64,000 nucleotides of DNA, from the NCBI RefSeq assembly GCF_003573695.1, contig NC_039365.1, positions 83,741,089 to 83,805,088 of the forward strand, read 5' to 3'. The translations under genes and the position numbers were made by a program. Numbering within the stretch: position 1 is the first letter of the stretch; each line of letters begins with the position of its first letter. Positions 54,299 through 64,000 of this stretch are shown here, one piece after another. The notes beneath the pieces are model-generated. The model saw only the letters and a list, made by a program, of their open reading frames with translations, was not told where the DNA came from and did no database searches. This DNA comes from Papaver somniferum (taxonomy: Eukaryota; Streptophyta; Magnoliopsida; Ranunculales; Papaveraceae).

Positions 54299-57200
54299 TC
54301 AACATGGGATAGAGCACATGTTGAGTTTGGAAATTAAGAGCTTGAGACGCGCATAAGACAGCGCCTTAGTAAAAAGATCAGCAGGTTGCAGCTCAGAGGA
54401 AACAAAGGATAAGTTGATGATCCGTTTCTTGTACTGATGACGTACAAAATGACAGTCAATTTCGATATGCTTGGTACGTTCATGAAAAACATTATTGTGA
54501 GCAATGTGAATAGCAGCCTTGTTGTCACAATACAGTGGAGTTGGTTCTGACAGACTAACTCCCATATCCCCTAGAAGCCATCGCAGCCAAACAATTTCTG
54601 AGGTTGAGTGTGCAAGAGCTTTATACTCTGCTTCAGCACTAGATCGGGAAACTACGTTTTGCTTCTTACTGCGCCAAGATATCAATGAACTACCCAGAAA
54701 TATGCAATAGCCTGTAGTTGAGCGTCTATCTGTAATATCTCCTGCCCAATCTGAATATGAATATGCACGAAGGCAGAGATCAGAAGTGGATGAAAACGTA
54801 ACTCCTTGATACAATGTCCCTTTGATATAACGTAAGATTCTGAGTACAGCTGCATAGTGAGTGGATCGCGGAGCTGCCATGAACTGACTAACTATATGCA
54901 CAACATGATTGATGTCTGGTCGAGTAATAGTTAAGTAGTTTAGACTTCCCACAAGCTGACGATACAAGGTAGGATTAGAAAGGAGTTTTCCATCAGAAGG
55001 ACTAAGCTTACTATTCAATTCAAGAGGCGTGGCTGCAGTTTTATTATCCGTTAATCCAGCACGTTGAAGAATATCTGATGCATATTTTACTTGAGAGATG
55101 AAACAATCATCAGATGAGTGATCAACTTCTAAACCAAGAAAGTAACGTAAGGAGCCTAGATCCTTCATTTCAAAACATGAACTAAGATGAGTTTTAAGAG
55201 CATCAATGCCTTTCATGTCATCTCCTGTAATGACTATATCATCTACGTAGAGGAGTAGAATAACCATACCCCTTGTAGTGGAACGAGTAAACATGGCTGA
55301 ATCATATGCACTTTGAGTGAACCCGAATCGTAGAACAACATTGGAAAACTTTTCAAACCAAGCACGAGGTGCTTGTTTGAGTCCATAGAGAGGTTTACGA
55401 AGCTTACATACTTGATTAGGAGAGTGAGACATTCTAGGTGGAGGTCGCATATACACTTCTTCTTGAAGATCTCCATGAAGAAAGGCATTTTTCACATCCA
55501 TTTGATGTAGATTCCATTTTCGAGCAACAACAACAGCAAGAAGAGTACGAACTTTAGTCATACGAGCAACAAGGGAAAATGTTTCTTCATAGTCGATACC
55601 ATACTCCTGAGTGTATCCTTGAGCAACTAGGCGGGATTTGTATCTAACTATCTTGTCGTCTGAGTCAGTTTTAACTTTGTATACCCATTTACTTCCAATA
55701 ACAAACTTTCCTGGAGGTAGCACAACCATATACCAAGTATGAGCTTCTTTGTGTGCAACTAATTCTTCGTCCATAGAGTGTTGCCAGACTGGTAGTACAG
55801 ATGCTTCCCTGTAAGAAGTTGGTGCATGGACAGATAAAATCGATGATAATGAACAATGATAGTCTGCAAACCTGACTGGTGGTCGACGATTTCGTGTTGG
55901 TAAAGTAACATTGTCAGATATAGGATCCCCTTCTGGAGAAGCTGCGTCAGGATTAACCATAGAGTGATCTTGTATACCTTCCCTATTTTCAAGAGGAGTA
56001 ATATCTGTGGAGGGAAACTGAATGGATGTTGATGGAGAAATGGACTGAGACATATCCTCAAAGGGATCTAGATAGGAGAACTGTTCTAAGTTGGGAGATT
56101 TACTAGTGGGGAGAGACCAAAAGGGTATATTCTCCCAGAATGTAACATGTCTGGAAACACGTAGTCTTTGACTCTCAGGATCATAGCAGCGATAACCTTT
56201 TTGTTCTATGCCATAGCCTAGGAACACAGATATAGCATTCTTTTTGCTAAGTTTGGTTCTTTCTCTCTCGGTAAGAAGAACGAAGCAGGTTGACCCAAAA
56301 ACACGAAGCTCAGAGTAATCTGGTTTCTTGTTGTATAACCGTTCATATGGAGACATTCCTTCTGTAACTATGGATGGAATACAATTTATGGTGTAGACTG
56401 CAGTCATGACTGACTCACTCCAAAAGTTAGATGGAACTAACGCTGACAAAAGTTGTGTTCTAGCTGTCTCTATGATATGGCGGTGTTTTCTCTCTGCAAT
56501 ACCATTTTTCTGTGGAGTTTCAGTGCAAGATAATTGGAGAAGGGTACCTTCTGTTGCAAGGAATTATATGAAAGGAGTTGATATATACCCTCCTCCTTGA
56601 TCAGCTCTGAATGTCTTGATGGTTTTTCCGAATTGGGTCTTGATCATTCTAGAAAAGGTTGTGTAAATTTTTAAAAAATCTGATCTAGAACTGAAAAGAT
56701 ATATCCATATGAAACGAGAGAAATCATCAATGAAAATAACATAATATAGTGCTCCTCCCATAGATATAATAGGAGATTTTCCCCATACATCTGAGTGGAT
56801 GAGATCAAAAGGTTTGACAGAATGAGTTATACTATTATTGAAAGGAAGAGCAGTTTGTTTTCCTAACTTGCAGGAGATGCAATGCGGTTTTTTATCAACC
56901 TGAATAGTTCCTAATAATCCACTATTTATCATATGAGTGAGACGAGAGAAGGACACATGTCCTAACTTAGAATGCCATGACATAAAAGGAGACACAGACG
57001 GAGAAAAGGAATTTGCAGTTGCAGTTGAAGCAAGCTCACTCTTTGATAGTCTAGGAGAAACCAATCTTTCGAGAAGGTACAATCTTCCTACTCTACGGCC
57101 TATCCCAACAAGCTTCTCTGTCTTGGGATCCTGTATCACACAGCCAGAAGAGAATAAGTAAATGTTAAATCCCTGATTACATAATTTTACAATTGATATA

Positions 57201-58504
57201 AGGTTCATTCTTATCTTTGGAACAAGTAACACATCAGATATATGTATCTTGTCAGAGATTTTAATCTGACCAATATGACTGGCAGCTAGTTCAGATCCAT
57301 CTACAGTTTGGATTGTAGGTATAGTAATAGGACTTTTCTGCTCAAATATGCTAGAATCAAATGTCATATGGTTAGAGTCACCTGAGTCAAGAAACCAACC
57401 ATTTGAAAAGCTACCTGTGGAAGTAGATAGTGTAGATGCTGCTGTAGAGTTATTGTTGCTCATTCAAAGTGCCTGTTGGAGCATTTCTTGTATGTCAGCT
57501 AGGTTATTTGGTATAGATGCAGGTGCTGCATGAGTGGATGGTGCAGGTACATATCCAGTTCCATTAAACCTTCTTCGTTCTCTCATGTTTCTGGAAGATG
57601 GTGAGGTGCAGTTTGCTACTGTATGTCCTGGTTCCTTGCAGTAGTTGCACTGAATTGGAGAACTTGATTCTTGTTGGATTCTTTGAGAAACTGAAGTGTG
57701 AGGTCCACTCTGCACTGGTGTCACAGTGCAGTTCTTGGCTAAGTGACCTGATTCCTTACAGTTGTAGCATTGAGTTTGTGAGAAATCACGAGCTGTCTTC
57801 TGTGTATTGAAGTGATTGTTGAGGTTTGCACGTGAAGGAGCTGCAAACACGGCTGGTATATCCGGCTTGATTCTTTTTCGAGTTTCTTCAGTGATGAGTT
57901 CTGACAAAGCAGCCTCTACAGATGGAAGAGGTGATCGATGCAGTACTGAGGCTCTTACAGTCTCGAAATCATCTTTTAATGCCATTAAGAGCTGGACTAG
58001 TCGTGATTCTTCCCTGTATTTCTGCCATAACTCTATGTCAGCTGTCCAGTTGGGTTCCATAAGTGCTAACTGGTTCCATATAATTGACATCTCAGAGTGG
58101 AAGTCTGAAACAGATTGTTCTATTTGTTGTTTCATAGATCGGATATCCTGTTCTAGCTTGTAACGTTGAGCAAAATTAATATGGGTATACCTTTTTGAAA
58201 GAAAGTCCCATGCATCTTTGGCAGTTTCAAAATCTGTAAGCTGCATGCTTATGGAAGTTACAACTGTGTTGCTTATCCAGGTTAATATCTTGTGATTGTT
58301 GACCTCCCAGCTTTCAACAGTTTCTTCTCCAGCTTATTTTCCTTTCTCAGTGATAACGACACTAGTTGCAGGCTTTTTGGCTCTTCCATCAATATATCTC
58401 CACATGGCTTTTCCCTTGAGAAAACTCCTCATTAAGAAGGACCAATGATTGTAGTTGGTTCCATCGAACTTCACAGTAATGGGTTGATAGTCTTCACGCA
58501 ACAT
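54299..58504 (-). pseudogene. Copia-5 Gag-Pol polyprotein, three in-frame stops
   Basis: One frame of 1402 codons from ATG 58504 (MLREDYQPITVKFDGTNYNH). Gag carries two CCHC knuckles, CYNCKESGHLAKNC and CNYCKEPGHTVANC. The protease site is WFLDSGDSNHM. Integrase has the zinc-binding WHSKLGHVSF and CISCKLGK, then the catalytic region HSDVWG, RADQG and NGIAERKHR. RT has DVKNAFLHGDL and YVDDIVITG. RNase H has YSDWAGDITDRRSTTGYC and SSAEAEYKAL. Stops: TAA at 58336-58334 in gag, TGA at 57466-57464 exactly between gag and protease, and TAA at 56566-56564 in integrase, where a Glu would be expected. No frameshift was seen. Confidence 0.93.
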
Positions 58505-58625
58505 GTTAAGTGATAATGAAAGAAGATATGTGATACTAGGGTTTGAGTTTTATGGTTCAAGTACTGATTATTGGTTGTTGTTTGTTGCAGCGGAAACACG
58601 ATTTGATTTAGGGTTGTGAGGAAAC

Positions 58626-58639
58626 TGGATCTGATACCA
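58626..58639 (-). other. Copia-5 primer-binding site
   Basis: The minus strand reads TGGTATCAGATCCA directly after the 5' LTR; initiator tRNA-Met type. Confidence 0.85.
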
Positions 58640-58843
58640 TGACAGAATTTGTCATGGTATATTGGATTAAGTAAAAAGGTGTACAGATGAATTACATGTA
58701 TCTGTTCTTATATACAAGAACCAGAGATATAACATGAGGTAACTTGGCTTACACGACAAGTAATGTACAAATACAGCAGATATATGACAGATATACAGTA
58801 GGTATATCTGGAAAGGGAGATATCGCAGGAATATCTCGTAACA
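58640..58843 (-). repeat. Copia-5 5' LTR
   Basis: 204 bp, same termini as 54070-54275. A TATA box TATATAAG lies on the minus strand near 58712. Confidence 0.95.
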
Positions 58844-58848
58844 GTATG

Positions 58849-59385
58849 CAGATGGAGTGATTATGCAGGTGGTGTTGTGTGAATGCAGTGAAGATAAAAA
58901 CTGTTGGATGTAAGAGATGCAGGTGGTATATGATGATGTATGATGCTGGTGAAAAGATGAATGCATGTGGTTTACATATGGTGGTGGCAGTTGAAGGGGG
59001 TATTGGATGATGTAACTTTCTTCTCCTGCTTTTTATAACTTATGATCCCTTGTTGGCTGTTTTTATGGTCAGAAACTTGTCGAATACTTCTCAAACTCTG
59101 TATACTTCTTTCCCTGAATTGTCGCGTTGAAACTCAATTCCAGTAATCCTAACTTTTCTTGGCCACCTGACTTCTAAATCAAGTCCTAGCCACTGAGAAA
59201 ACCTTGCACACAACCACATCCAATCTGAACCCACAACAAAGACTTCGGGCAACCTTCAGCCGGTACACAATGTTCCGTTTGTTTCCCGTTTCTAACTCGA
59301 ATCCTAACTCTTCAAAAATGACCAGAACCAATGGTAACAGCTCCCTATTCAGGCCAAGAAACTATCAAAACAATTTAAACTCGTA
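58849..59385 (-). repeat. LTR-4 5' LTR, second segment (truncated)
   Basis: Resumes the LTR after Copia-5 and matches about 48696-49230. Homology stops at TCGTA (59385). Confidence 0.9.
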
Positions 59386-59420
59386 CTAGGTATCGTCCGG
59401 CCTACGGCCGGGCTCAACCT
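59386..59420 (-). mobile_element. Helitron-like 3' terminus
   Basis: Read on the minus strand, a perfect 6-bp hairpin CCGGCC-GTA-GGCCGG is followed by ACGATAC, then CTAG and a T in the flank. Helitrons end in a short hairpin about 11 bases before CTRR and insert next to T. The 5' TC end is not found, so the element length is unknown; it would extend to the right. Confidence 0.55.
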
Positions 59421-60240
59421 TTTTGATTTTTCTGTGATGTGGTAGTTTATTTTTCACATTATAGGAAATGCTTGGATGATTAGCTAGTTCCTCTCTTATG
59501 ATTAGTTCATAAACAATAGCAAAAAGAAGAATACATAGGCAAGGAGAAAAGGAGGTTTCATTTTACAGTGCAGTATATCTCTCAACTCATGACTTAAATT
59601 GCGGTATTGCTCCCATCATGTCCTATGCCTAATTCACCGTCTTCGCCAAACAAACTTCATCAATCCCACTTCAAATTTAGAGTTTGGAATCCTAGAAATT
59701 TTCTGACTTTTTAGATATTTTTCAATAAACACTATTACTTCAACAGTCCACAGCGGATAAATTTTTGATGGGGGCGTTTTTTTATGGCGGCATGGGGTAC
59801 AAAAAATAAGTTGACATGTGTCTTTCATATTAATTAATTCAACTAATTGAGCTAATCTTTGCTTGATCCCGGTTGTGATGCACTTACAATTTGGTTGTAG
59901 TATGGAGGTGGAACAACTGTTGCCATTGAACGTAAAGTTGAAATAAGAGAAATCATCCTAAAGAAATTTATTAAAGAAAAAAAAAATGAAGTCCATTAAT
60001 TATTTTCTACGGTAATCTTAGTAGTGGTTATTCATGTTTGCAAAATTTTCCAGAAACATAATCATTTAAGTGGCGGAAGGAGAGGAGGTAAAATAAAAAT
60101 GAAGGAGATCATTGTTAGATATTTTCAATATTGTTTGCCGCTATCCGGAGGGCGTATCCGCTATCAGAGTCCGAGACATCGTCTCGTGGAATTTTTTTTC
60201 TGGTTTTGAATTTTGAAAATCTATTTCGGTTTCCTGAAAT
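59421..60240. other. Unassigned stretch
   Basis: About 820 bp, no supported gene. It may belong to the Helitron-like element that ends at 59386. Confidence 0.35.
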
Positions 60241-60643
60241 TTCTAACGACACGTCTCTTCCCATAATTCTTCCCAAGAGAAACCATTAATGGATGCCCGT
60301 TGAAAGCGTTTGTTGGAGATGAAATGCACCTCCAAAAGGCATGAATTCCTCTTTAAATAGCGAAGGCTTTCTCCCATATCAATCATCAAAAACTCCTTCT
60401 CTCTAATCATCTTCAGAATCAATTACAGTGTGTTCTTGGTTGGGTCAAGGGAGTATAACCTTTGAATCCAACAACGTTGTTAGAGCTTCATTGTATCATG
60501 ACAAGAATATTTCGCTGACCAATTGTACTATTGGGAAGGGTCGAAATAATTGCTGAAAAGAATTGTAAGGCCTTGAAGCTCCAGTGATACAACATTCTTT
60601 TCGTTCTTTGTTTTCATCCTCTATTACCCTGATTTTCCAACAG
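60241..60643 (+). repeat. Probable Copia 5' LTR end
   Basis: Has a TATA-like TTTAAATAG near 60352 and ends TTTTCCAACA before the gag relic. No clear primer site follows, so the assignment rests on position and style. The left edge is not determined. Confidence 0.4.
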
Positions 60644-60710
60644 TTTTTAGCATTATTGCGACCACGATGGAGGGTGAATCTTCAAGAATGTTACTTCTCA
60701 ATCTCTGCAA

Positions 60711-61337
60711 GTGATGAACCAAACCCTAAATCGATTGGAACGTTTTTATGGTGATAATTTTACTCGTTGTCAAGAGACTGTGAAGTTTTTCCTAATCACC
60801 ATCAAGTTGTGGTACATACTTGAAGACGGTTTGGATGAAATTCCTGCACCATCAGAAAAAAACACTGATGATTTGAAGGCCAAAAGGAAGAAGCGTCAGG
60901 AAGATGACTTTATGTGTCGTGGTCATATTTTGAATGCCCTGGAGACTAGTGCCTATAATGCACATCGAAGTATTGCGACTGCAAAGGAATTATGGACTAA
61001 GCTTGAAAACAAATATAAGATTTCTGAAGCAAGCAACAAGAAATTCCCGATTTCCAACTTCATGGACTTCAAAATGGTTGACAGCAAGTCAATATTTTCC
61101 CAGGTCAGTGAATTTTTACTCATTGTTAATCATTTTAAGGATGCTGGATTTGAACTTGTGCCCGCCTTTATTGTCGGAGTCATTATTGCTCGTCTTCCTC
61201 CATCTTGAAATAGTTATAAGAATTAACTTATGCATGCGGAAATTGACTATGATTTAGAAGGTTTACAACGTCATCTTCGTATCGAAGAAGACTCTCGCTA
61301 TTATTTCTGGTCCACAGCTACCAACTCCCGCTCTAAC
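60711..61337 (+). pseudogene. Copia gag fragment (UBN2/DUF4219 type)
   Basis: Reads LNRLERFYGDNFTRCQETVK, LWYILEDGLDEIPAPSEKNT, RGHILNALETSAYNAHRSI, TAKELWTKLENKYK and VGVIIARLPPS, the standard Copia gag order. A TGA at 61206-61208 replaces the Trp of the usual LPPSW, and TAA follows near 61225. The frame then goes on with YDLEGLQRHLRIEEDSR. It breaks off without knuckle or pol. The region could be cargo of a Helitron. Confidence 0.75.
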
Positions 61338-61740
61338 AGAACCAAAAAGAAGATAATCAGCGAATGGGATCCCACACAAAATGGCATTTAGTCTAGTTTC
61401 GTAGAGAAAGGAGTATATTTAGACCATCCATGAAAGCAATATATATATATAGTTGTTATCTTTAGATTTATTAGCCCTCAAAGTGGGCAAAAATTATTAT
61501 TTCTCCAGACTTTATCTGATAACGATTTCCGCGTCGAGCCATATCTGAGATTGAGTGTCATCATAGGACATAATTGAGATCAAGCGCTACCAGAATTATC
61601 CAAGTCTCAAAAGACGCAAGTCGCAAGCCACACTCAACCTTAGACTAAACACTAGCCCCGTACGAGCTAGGCGCAACAAATTATAGTATTTAGTTTTGAT
61701 GCATAGAAAAATAAATGACCCCATTAATTAGTTAAATATA
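61338..61740. other. Unassigned stretch
   Basis: About 400 bp with no gene seen; contains a short AT microsatellite at about 61440. Confidence 0.35.
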
Positions 61741-62051
61741 TTCCCTCCGTTCTTTTTTAATATGCCAGTTTCTATAAATAAAAGTTTCAAAAAAATAGGT
61801 CAGTTTCTAATTGGGAAAGTCAAATGTTATTTTAATTTTTTGGGACCACTTTTTTCTTAACTTCTTTTGATGACAAGTGTCATGTGGACCACTTCACTTT
61901 ACTTATTTTGCTAACAAGTGTCATGGGGACCATTTCACTTCACTTCTTTTATTGACAAGTGTCATGAGGACCACTTTCAATGATTAGTTCTCTTAATTTC
62001 CTTAAATTTCGCTAAAAACAAAACTGGCATATTAAAAAAGAACGGAGGGAG
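61741..62051. mobile_element. Stowaway-like MITE with internal repeats
   Basis: About 311 bp flanked by TA. The inverted ends are TTCCCTCCGTTCTTTTTTAA with ATGCCAGTTT at left and their complement at right. Inside (about 61862-61978) a unit of about 45 bp containing GACAAGTGTCATG and GGACCA repeats three times. It sits just downstream of an ankyrin exon. Confidence 0.85.
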
Positions 62052-62072
62052 TATAAGAAAGAAATTACAAAC

Positions 62073-62225
62073 CTATCCGGTATATGCCTCTTTGGAAAAT
62101 CCCAAATTGATTTCCGCTTGGAAAGGCAGAAGGCTTTCCAGCCAGTACATCGATAACTGTCATTCCATCATCATCCTGAGTAGTAGCCAATCTTGGGAAT
62201 GATTTTAGTAGCTTCAAAGCAATAT
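62073..62225 (-). pseudogene. ACD6-like ankyrin gene, third exon seen
   Basis: Between an acceptor CCACAG and a donor ATAG/GTTTGT the minus strand reads IALKLLKSFPRLATTQDDDG and MTVIDVLAGKPSAFPSGN. This is the late ankyrin-repeat part of plant PGG-domain (ACCELERATED CELL DEATH 6-like) proteins. It is open and well spliced, so this exon may be intact even if the gene is not. Confidence 0.7.
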
Positions 62226-62329
62226 CTGTGGAATTGTATGTGTTTGTTTAAGATTGTTAATTTAAGACTTCATCTTTATATATAGTACGGAGTATATGTT
62301 AAGAATCGATAATTAGGAAAATATTGTAA

Positions 62330-62809
62330 CATTACATTGCATCTGCAGCTGTAATAAGACTAGCACCATCCTTATCACTAAGTTCTTTAGAAACTTTATC
62401 TTCCATGGGTGTCACATAAAAAAGATAACGCAACATTTCTTCATCTCCGTTGATTGCAGAGGTAATCAGTGGGATATGGCCATGCTCATTTCCTTCCAGT
62501 AGCAATTTACTATTCTTGCATACCATGAGTTTAACCATTTCTATGTTATTAGCTTCCACTGCCAGTGAGATGGCCGCATTTCCCTCATCCGTTTTTTTTC
62601 TTAATTGTTTCGGGACATCATATCAAGTAGATCTTTCTCGAATTTTAACTTCCCGGACAAAATGACTTAGTGCAGAAGCGTCATCCCATTGAGTGTGAAT
62701 CTATCACTCATAATTTCTGGAAAAGTATCCAAGAAAGTTCTTGCAAATCCGCAAATTGGTTCATCTTTTCTAATAAGGTCCTCTACTGGCCGGAACCTTA
62801 TCTGCGGAT
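62330..62809 (-). pseudogene. ACD6-like ankyrin gene, earlier exon, frameshifted
   Basis: After the acceptor ATGACAG the frame reads FRPVEDLIRKDEPICGFART, then LNGMTLLH and a stop. A one-base shift is needed to continue (SHFVREVKI), a second stop follows at about 62627, then DEGNAAISLAVEANNIEMVK, EHGHIPLITSAINGDEEM and LSDKDGASLITAADA. These are two to three ankyrin repeats. Plant members are membrane proteins acting in defence and cell death; transmembrane PGG sequence is not in the window. Confidence 0.75.
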
Positions 62810-62911
62810 CTGTCATACACAAATATTTACAAATGAGATATATCATTTGCATGTGATCATAGACGAAATCTTTCTTAAGAAGAAAAAAAACGTACCTTCT
62901 TCAAGGGTATC

Positions 62912-63234
62912 TGTAGGATCGAGAAAGAGAGAGGAGAGCAGAATGAGGCAAATAAAACGATTACATTGATAATCAGTTTGATGTGCAATTCTTATGGCTC
63001 AATAGCCTACTTATAGTCTCACAAACTTGACGATCACTCAAACGACTTTCCTAACAAAGACACTTTCCTAACATAAACCAAACTCTATAAAACTGTTCTA
63101 GAACTCTCTAGAACCAAAACACCTTGCTTCACAAGTTTACTTCACGTTCCAACCAAACACGCCATGTCAACTTCTTCTAGTTGCTTCTAGAGTACGACAT
63201 CAACTTCACTAATATCTTGGTTTAACTTCCAACA
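62912..63234 (-). repeat. Copia-type 3' LTR
   Basis: On the minus strand 323 bp from TGTTGGAAGTT to TCGATCCTACA, preceded by the purine tract TTTAAGGGAGGA. Flank GTATC at 62907-62911 would be the target site; the partner end is beyond the window. It lies just upstream of the ankyrin exons. Confidence 0.7.
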
Positions 63235-63256
63235 TCCTCCCTTAAACCAAGATATT
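63211..63256 (-). promoter_or_regulatory. Inverted repeat enclosing the PPT/LTR junction
   Basis: Perfect 15-bp arms AATATCTTGGTTTAA (63211-63225) and TTAAACCAAGATATT (63242-63256) enclose a 16-base loop, read on the minus strand GGGAGGATGTTGGAAG. The loop holds the end of the PPT and the first bases of the LTR. Confidence 0.7.
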
Positions 63257-63562
63257 CAAATCCCCACACTGGGATTGCTTCATTTCTCACGATCACACCC
63301 TTGTGACATCTCTTCCACAACTCATAGGCATTATAACTTCCTCTTGTTGTCTTTTCACACATCACCCTTGGTGATTGCTTCTCTTTCTTCATAACCTTGT
63401 TGTTGTTTCTTCTTCTCTAGTTTTCTTTGTTTCTTCATGATGCTCTCACAATCTTTCTCTTGTTACGCTTCTGCCACAAGCAATAACTATCACAAAGTCT
63501 GCCACACTTTGCAGGTCTTCCAAGTTTCTGCCACAAACTCTTCAACCACACTTAAGCTTAAC

Positions 63563-63606
63563 ATGTTTGAGCTTAAACTTCAACTTCCTCCCTTAAGCTC
63601 AAACAT
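63563..63606 (-). promoter_or_regulatory. Second PPT-like tract in a different inverted repeat
   Basis: Perfect 14-bp arms ATGTTTGAGCTTAA (63563-63576) and TTAAGCTCAAACAT (63593-63606) enclose a 16-base loop, minus strand GGGAGGAAGTTGAAGT. Same loop size and purine core as 63211-63256. Confidence 0.7.
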
Positions 63607-63634
63607 ATCCACCCAACATTCCTTGTCATTATAA

Positions 63635-63790
63635 GTCTCTGACTTCGATCAACTTAATCAAATTGTACCAGTCCTCACTGCAATACCAACTTTGACCTCC
63701 ATCAAACTGTACCAGTCCTCCTGACTGCAATACCAGCTTTGATCCTCTATCAAATTGTACCAATCCTCTGACTGCAGTACCAACTTTTAT
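63635..63790. repeat. Three-copy tandem repeat, about 48 bp
   Basis: Units run from ATCAAA(T/C)TGTACCA(G/A)TCCTC to TGCA(A/G)TACCA(A/G)CTTT, three times with small differences. It lies in the 3' non-coding part of the Copia-type element; no gene was seen in 63257-64000. Confidence 0.8.
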
Positions 63791-64000
63791 CATATTGCGT
63801 CAATTTAGAATCCATAACCTAATCCATTAAATCAACCACTTACCCAAAGCTTCTTCAAACCCGTACCTTCGAACCATTCTTGGACTTAACCATTCTTAAC
63901 TTCTCCAAACACTTTAACTGCTTTCTGCAACGCCTCTGCTATCAAACTGTCACACTTCTCCACTGTCACAACACCTTTGTCACGCTTACTGTCACAAACC

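Larger units (their letters stand above)
54070..58843 (-). mobile_element. Copia-5: nearly complete Ty1/Copia retrotransposon
   Basis: 4774 bp with LTRs 54070-54275 and 58640-58843 (TGACAGAATTT...CTCGTAACA). Exact target duplication GTATG (54065-54069, 58844-58848). The primer site is TGGTATCAGATCCA (minus, 58639-58626) and the PPT is a G17 run. LTRs differ by five substitutions and one 2-bp gap by my count. One polyprotein frame spans 58504-54299 with three stop codons. It inserted into the 5' LTR of LTR-4. Confidence 0.97.
47614..59385 (-). mobile_element. LTR-4: non-autonomous Gypsy-like element, carrying a nested Copia element
   Basis: On the minus strand, 3' LTR 47614-50249, internal 50250-53054, 5' LTR 53055-54069 plus 58849-59385, cut by Copia-5 (54070-58843). 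The 5' LTR is truncated at 59385 where Helitron-like sequence starts. No polymerase domains. It carries a broken ORF of the DPQLFRL family and a fragment of a hAT-type gene. A target duplication cannot be tested because one end is missing. Confidence 0.88.

Overview
This is plant nuclear DNA made almost entirely of nested transposable elements. Evidence for a plant is the set of families: Gypsy-type elements with tRNA-Asp-like primer sites, Sirevirus-like Copia elements with TGGTATCAGAGC primer sites, an L1-type LINE with a CCHC ORF1, Stowaway-like MITEs (TA targets, CTCCCTCCGT termini), a Helitron-type 3' end, and two plant-typical gene relics (a plant mobile domain gene and an ACD6-like ankyrin gene). 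The style reminds me of a poppy-type eudicot, but nothing here proves a species. I see no intact host gene, no rRNA or tRNA gene and no CRISPR.

Layout. 1-487: tail of a Sirevirus-like LTR. 488-9379: a minus-strand plant mobile domain (PMD) gene split by a complete 7.1 kb LTR element, LTR-1 (1632-8714, target duplication CTACC). 9.4-10.9 kb: PMD promoter region, then a probable LTR/polypurine tract (PPT) of a minus-strand Gypsy-like element. 10908-16554: LTR-2, minus strand, complete, target duplication GACAT. About 16555-22036: LTR-3, plus strand, degraded. About 22040-27070: a minus-strand L1 LINE. 27.1-31.4 kb: unassigned DNA, a broken coiled-coil gene and a MITE. 31.8-33.66 kb: a dead Copia element. 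33661-47167: two non-autonomous Sirevirus-like elements (SIR-A, SIR-B) sharing a central LTR, in the order LTR-A-LTR-B-LTR. 47614-59385: LTR-4, minus strand, with a nearly whole Copia element (Copia-5, 54070-58843, target duplication GTATG) in its 5' LTR. 59386 on: a Helitron-like end, a Copia gag relic, a MITE, ankyrin exons, and a Copia LTR with flanking DNA running off the window.

How they work together. LTR-1, -2, -3 and -4 carry no protease, integrase or reverse transcriptase. Each has one ORF of the same unrecognised family (a K-V/I-P-H/N-L box and, in three, a DPQLFRL tail) and a shared set of non-coding signals. An AGGA-loop hairpin followed by a G-rich PPT occurs twice per element, after the ORF and again at the 3' LTR, and a further stem-loop near the 3' end keeps its pairing although its sequence changes. 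They look like passengers that keep the signals another element's enzymes would read. SIR-A and SIR-B are likewise gag-like only. Copia-5 is the one element with a full enzyme set, broken by three in-frame stops.
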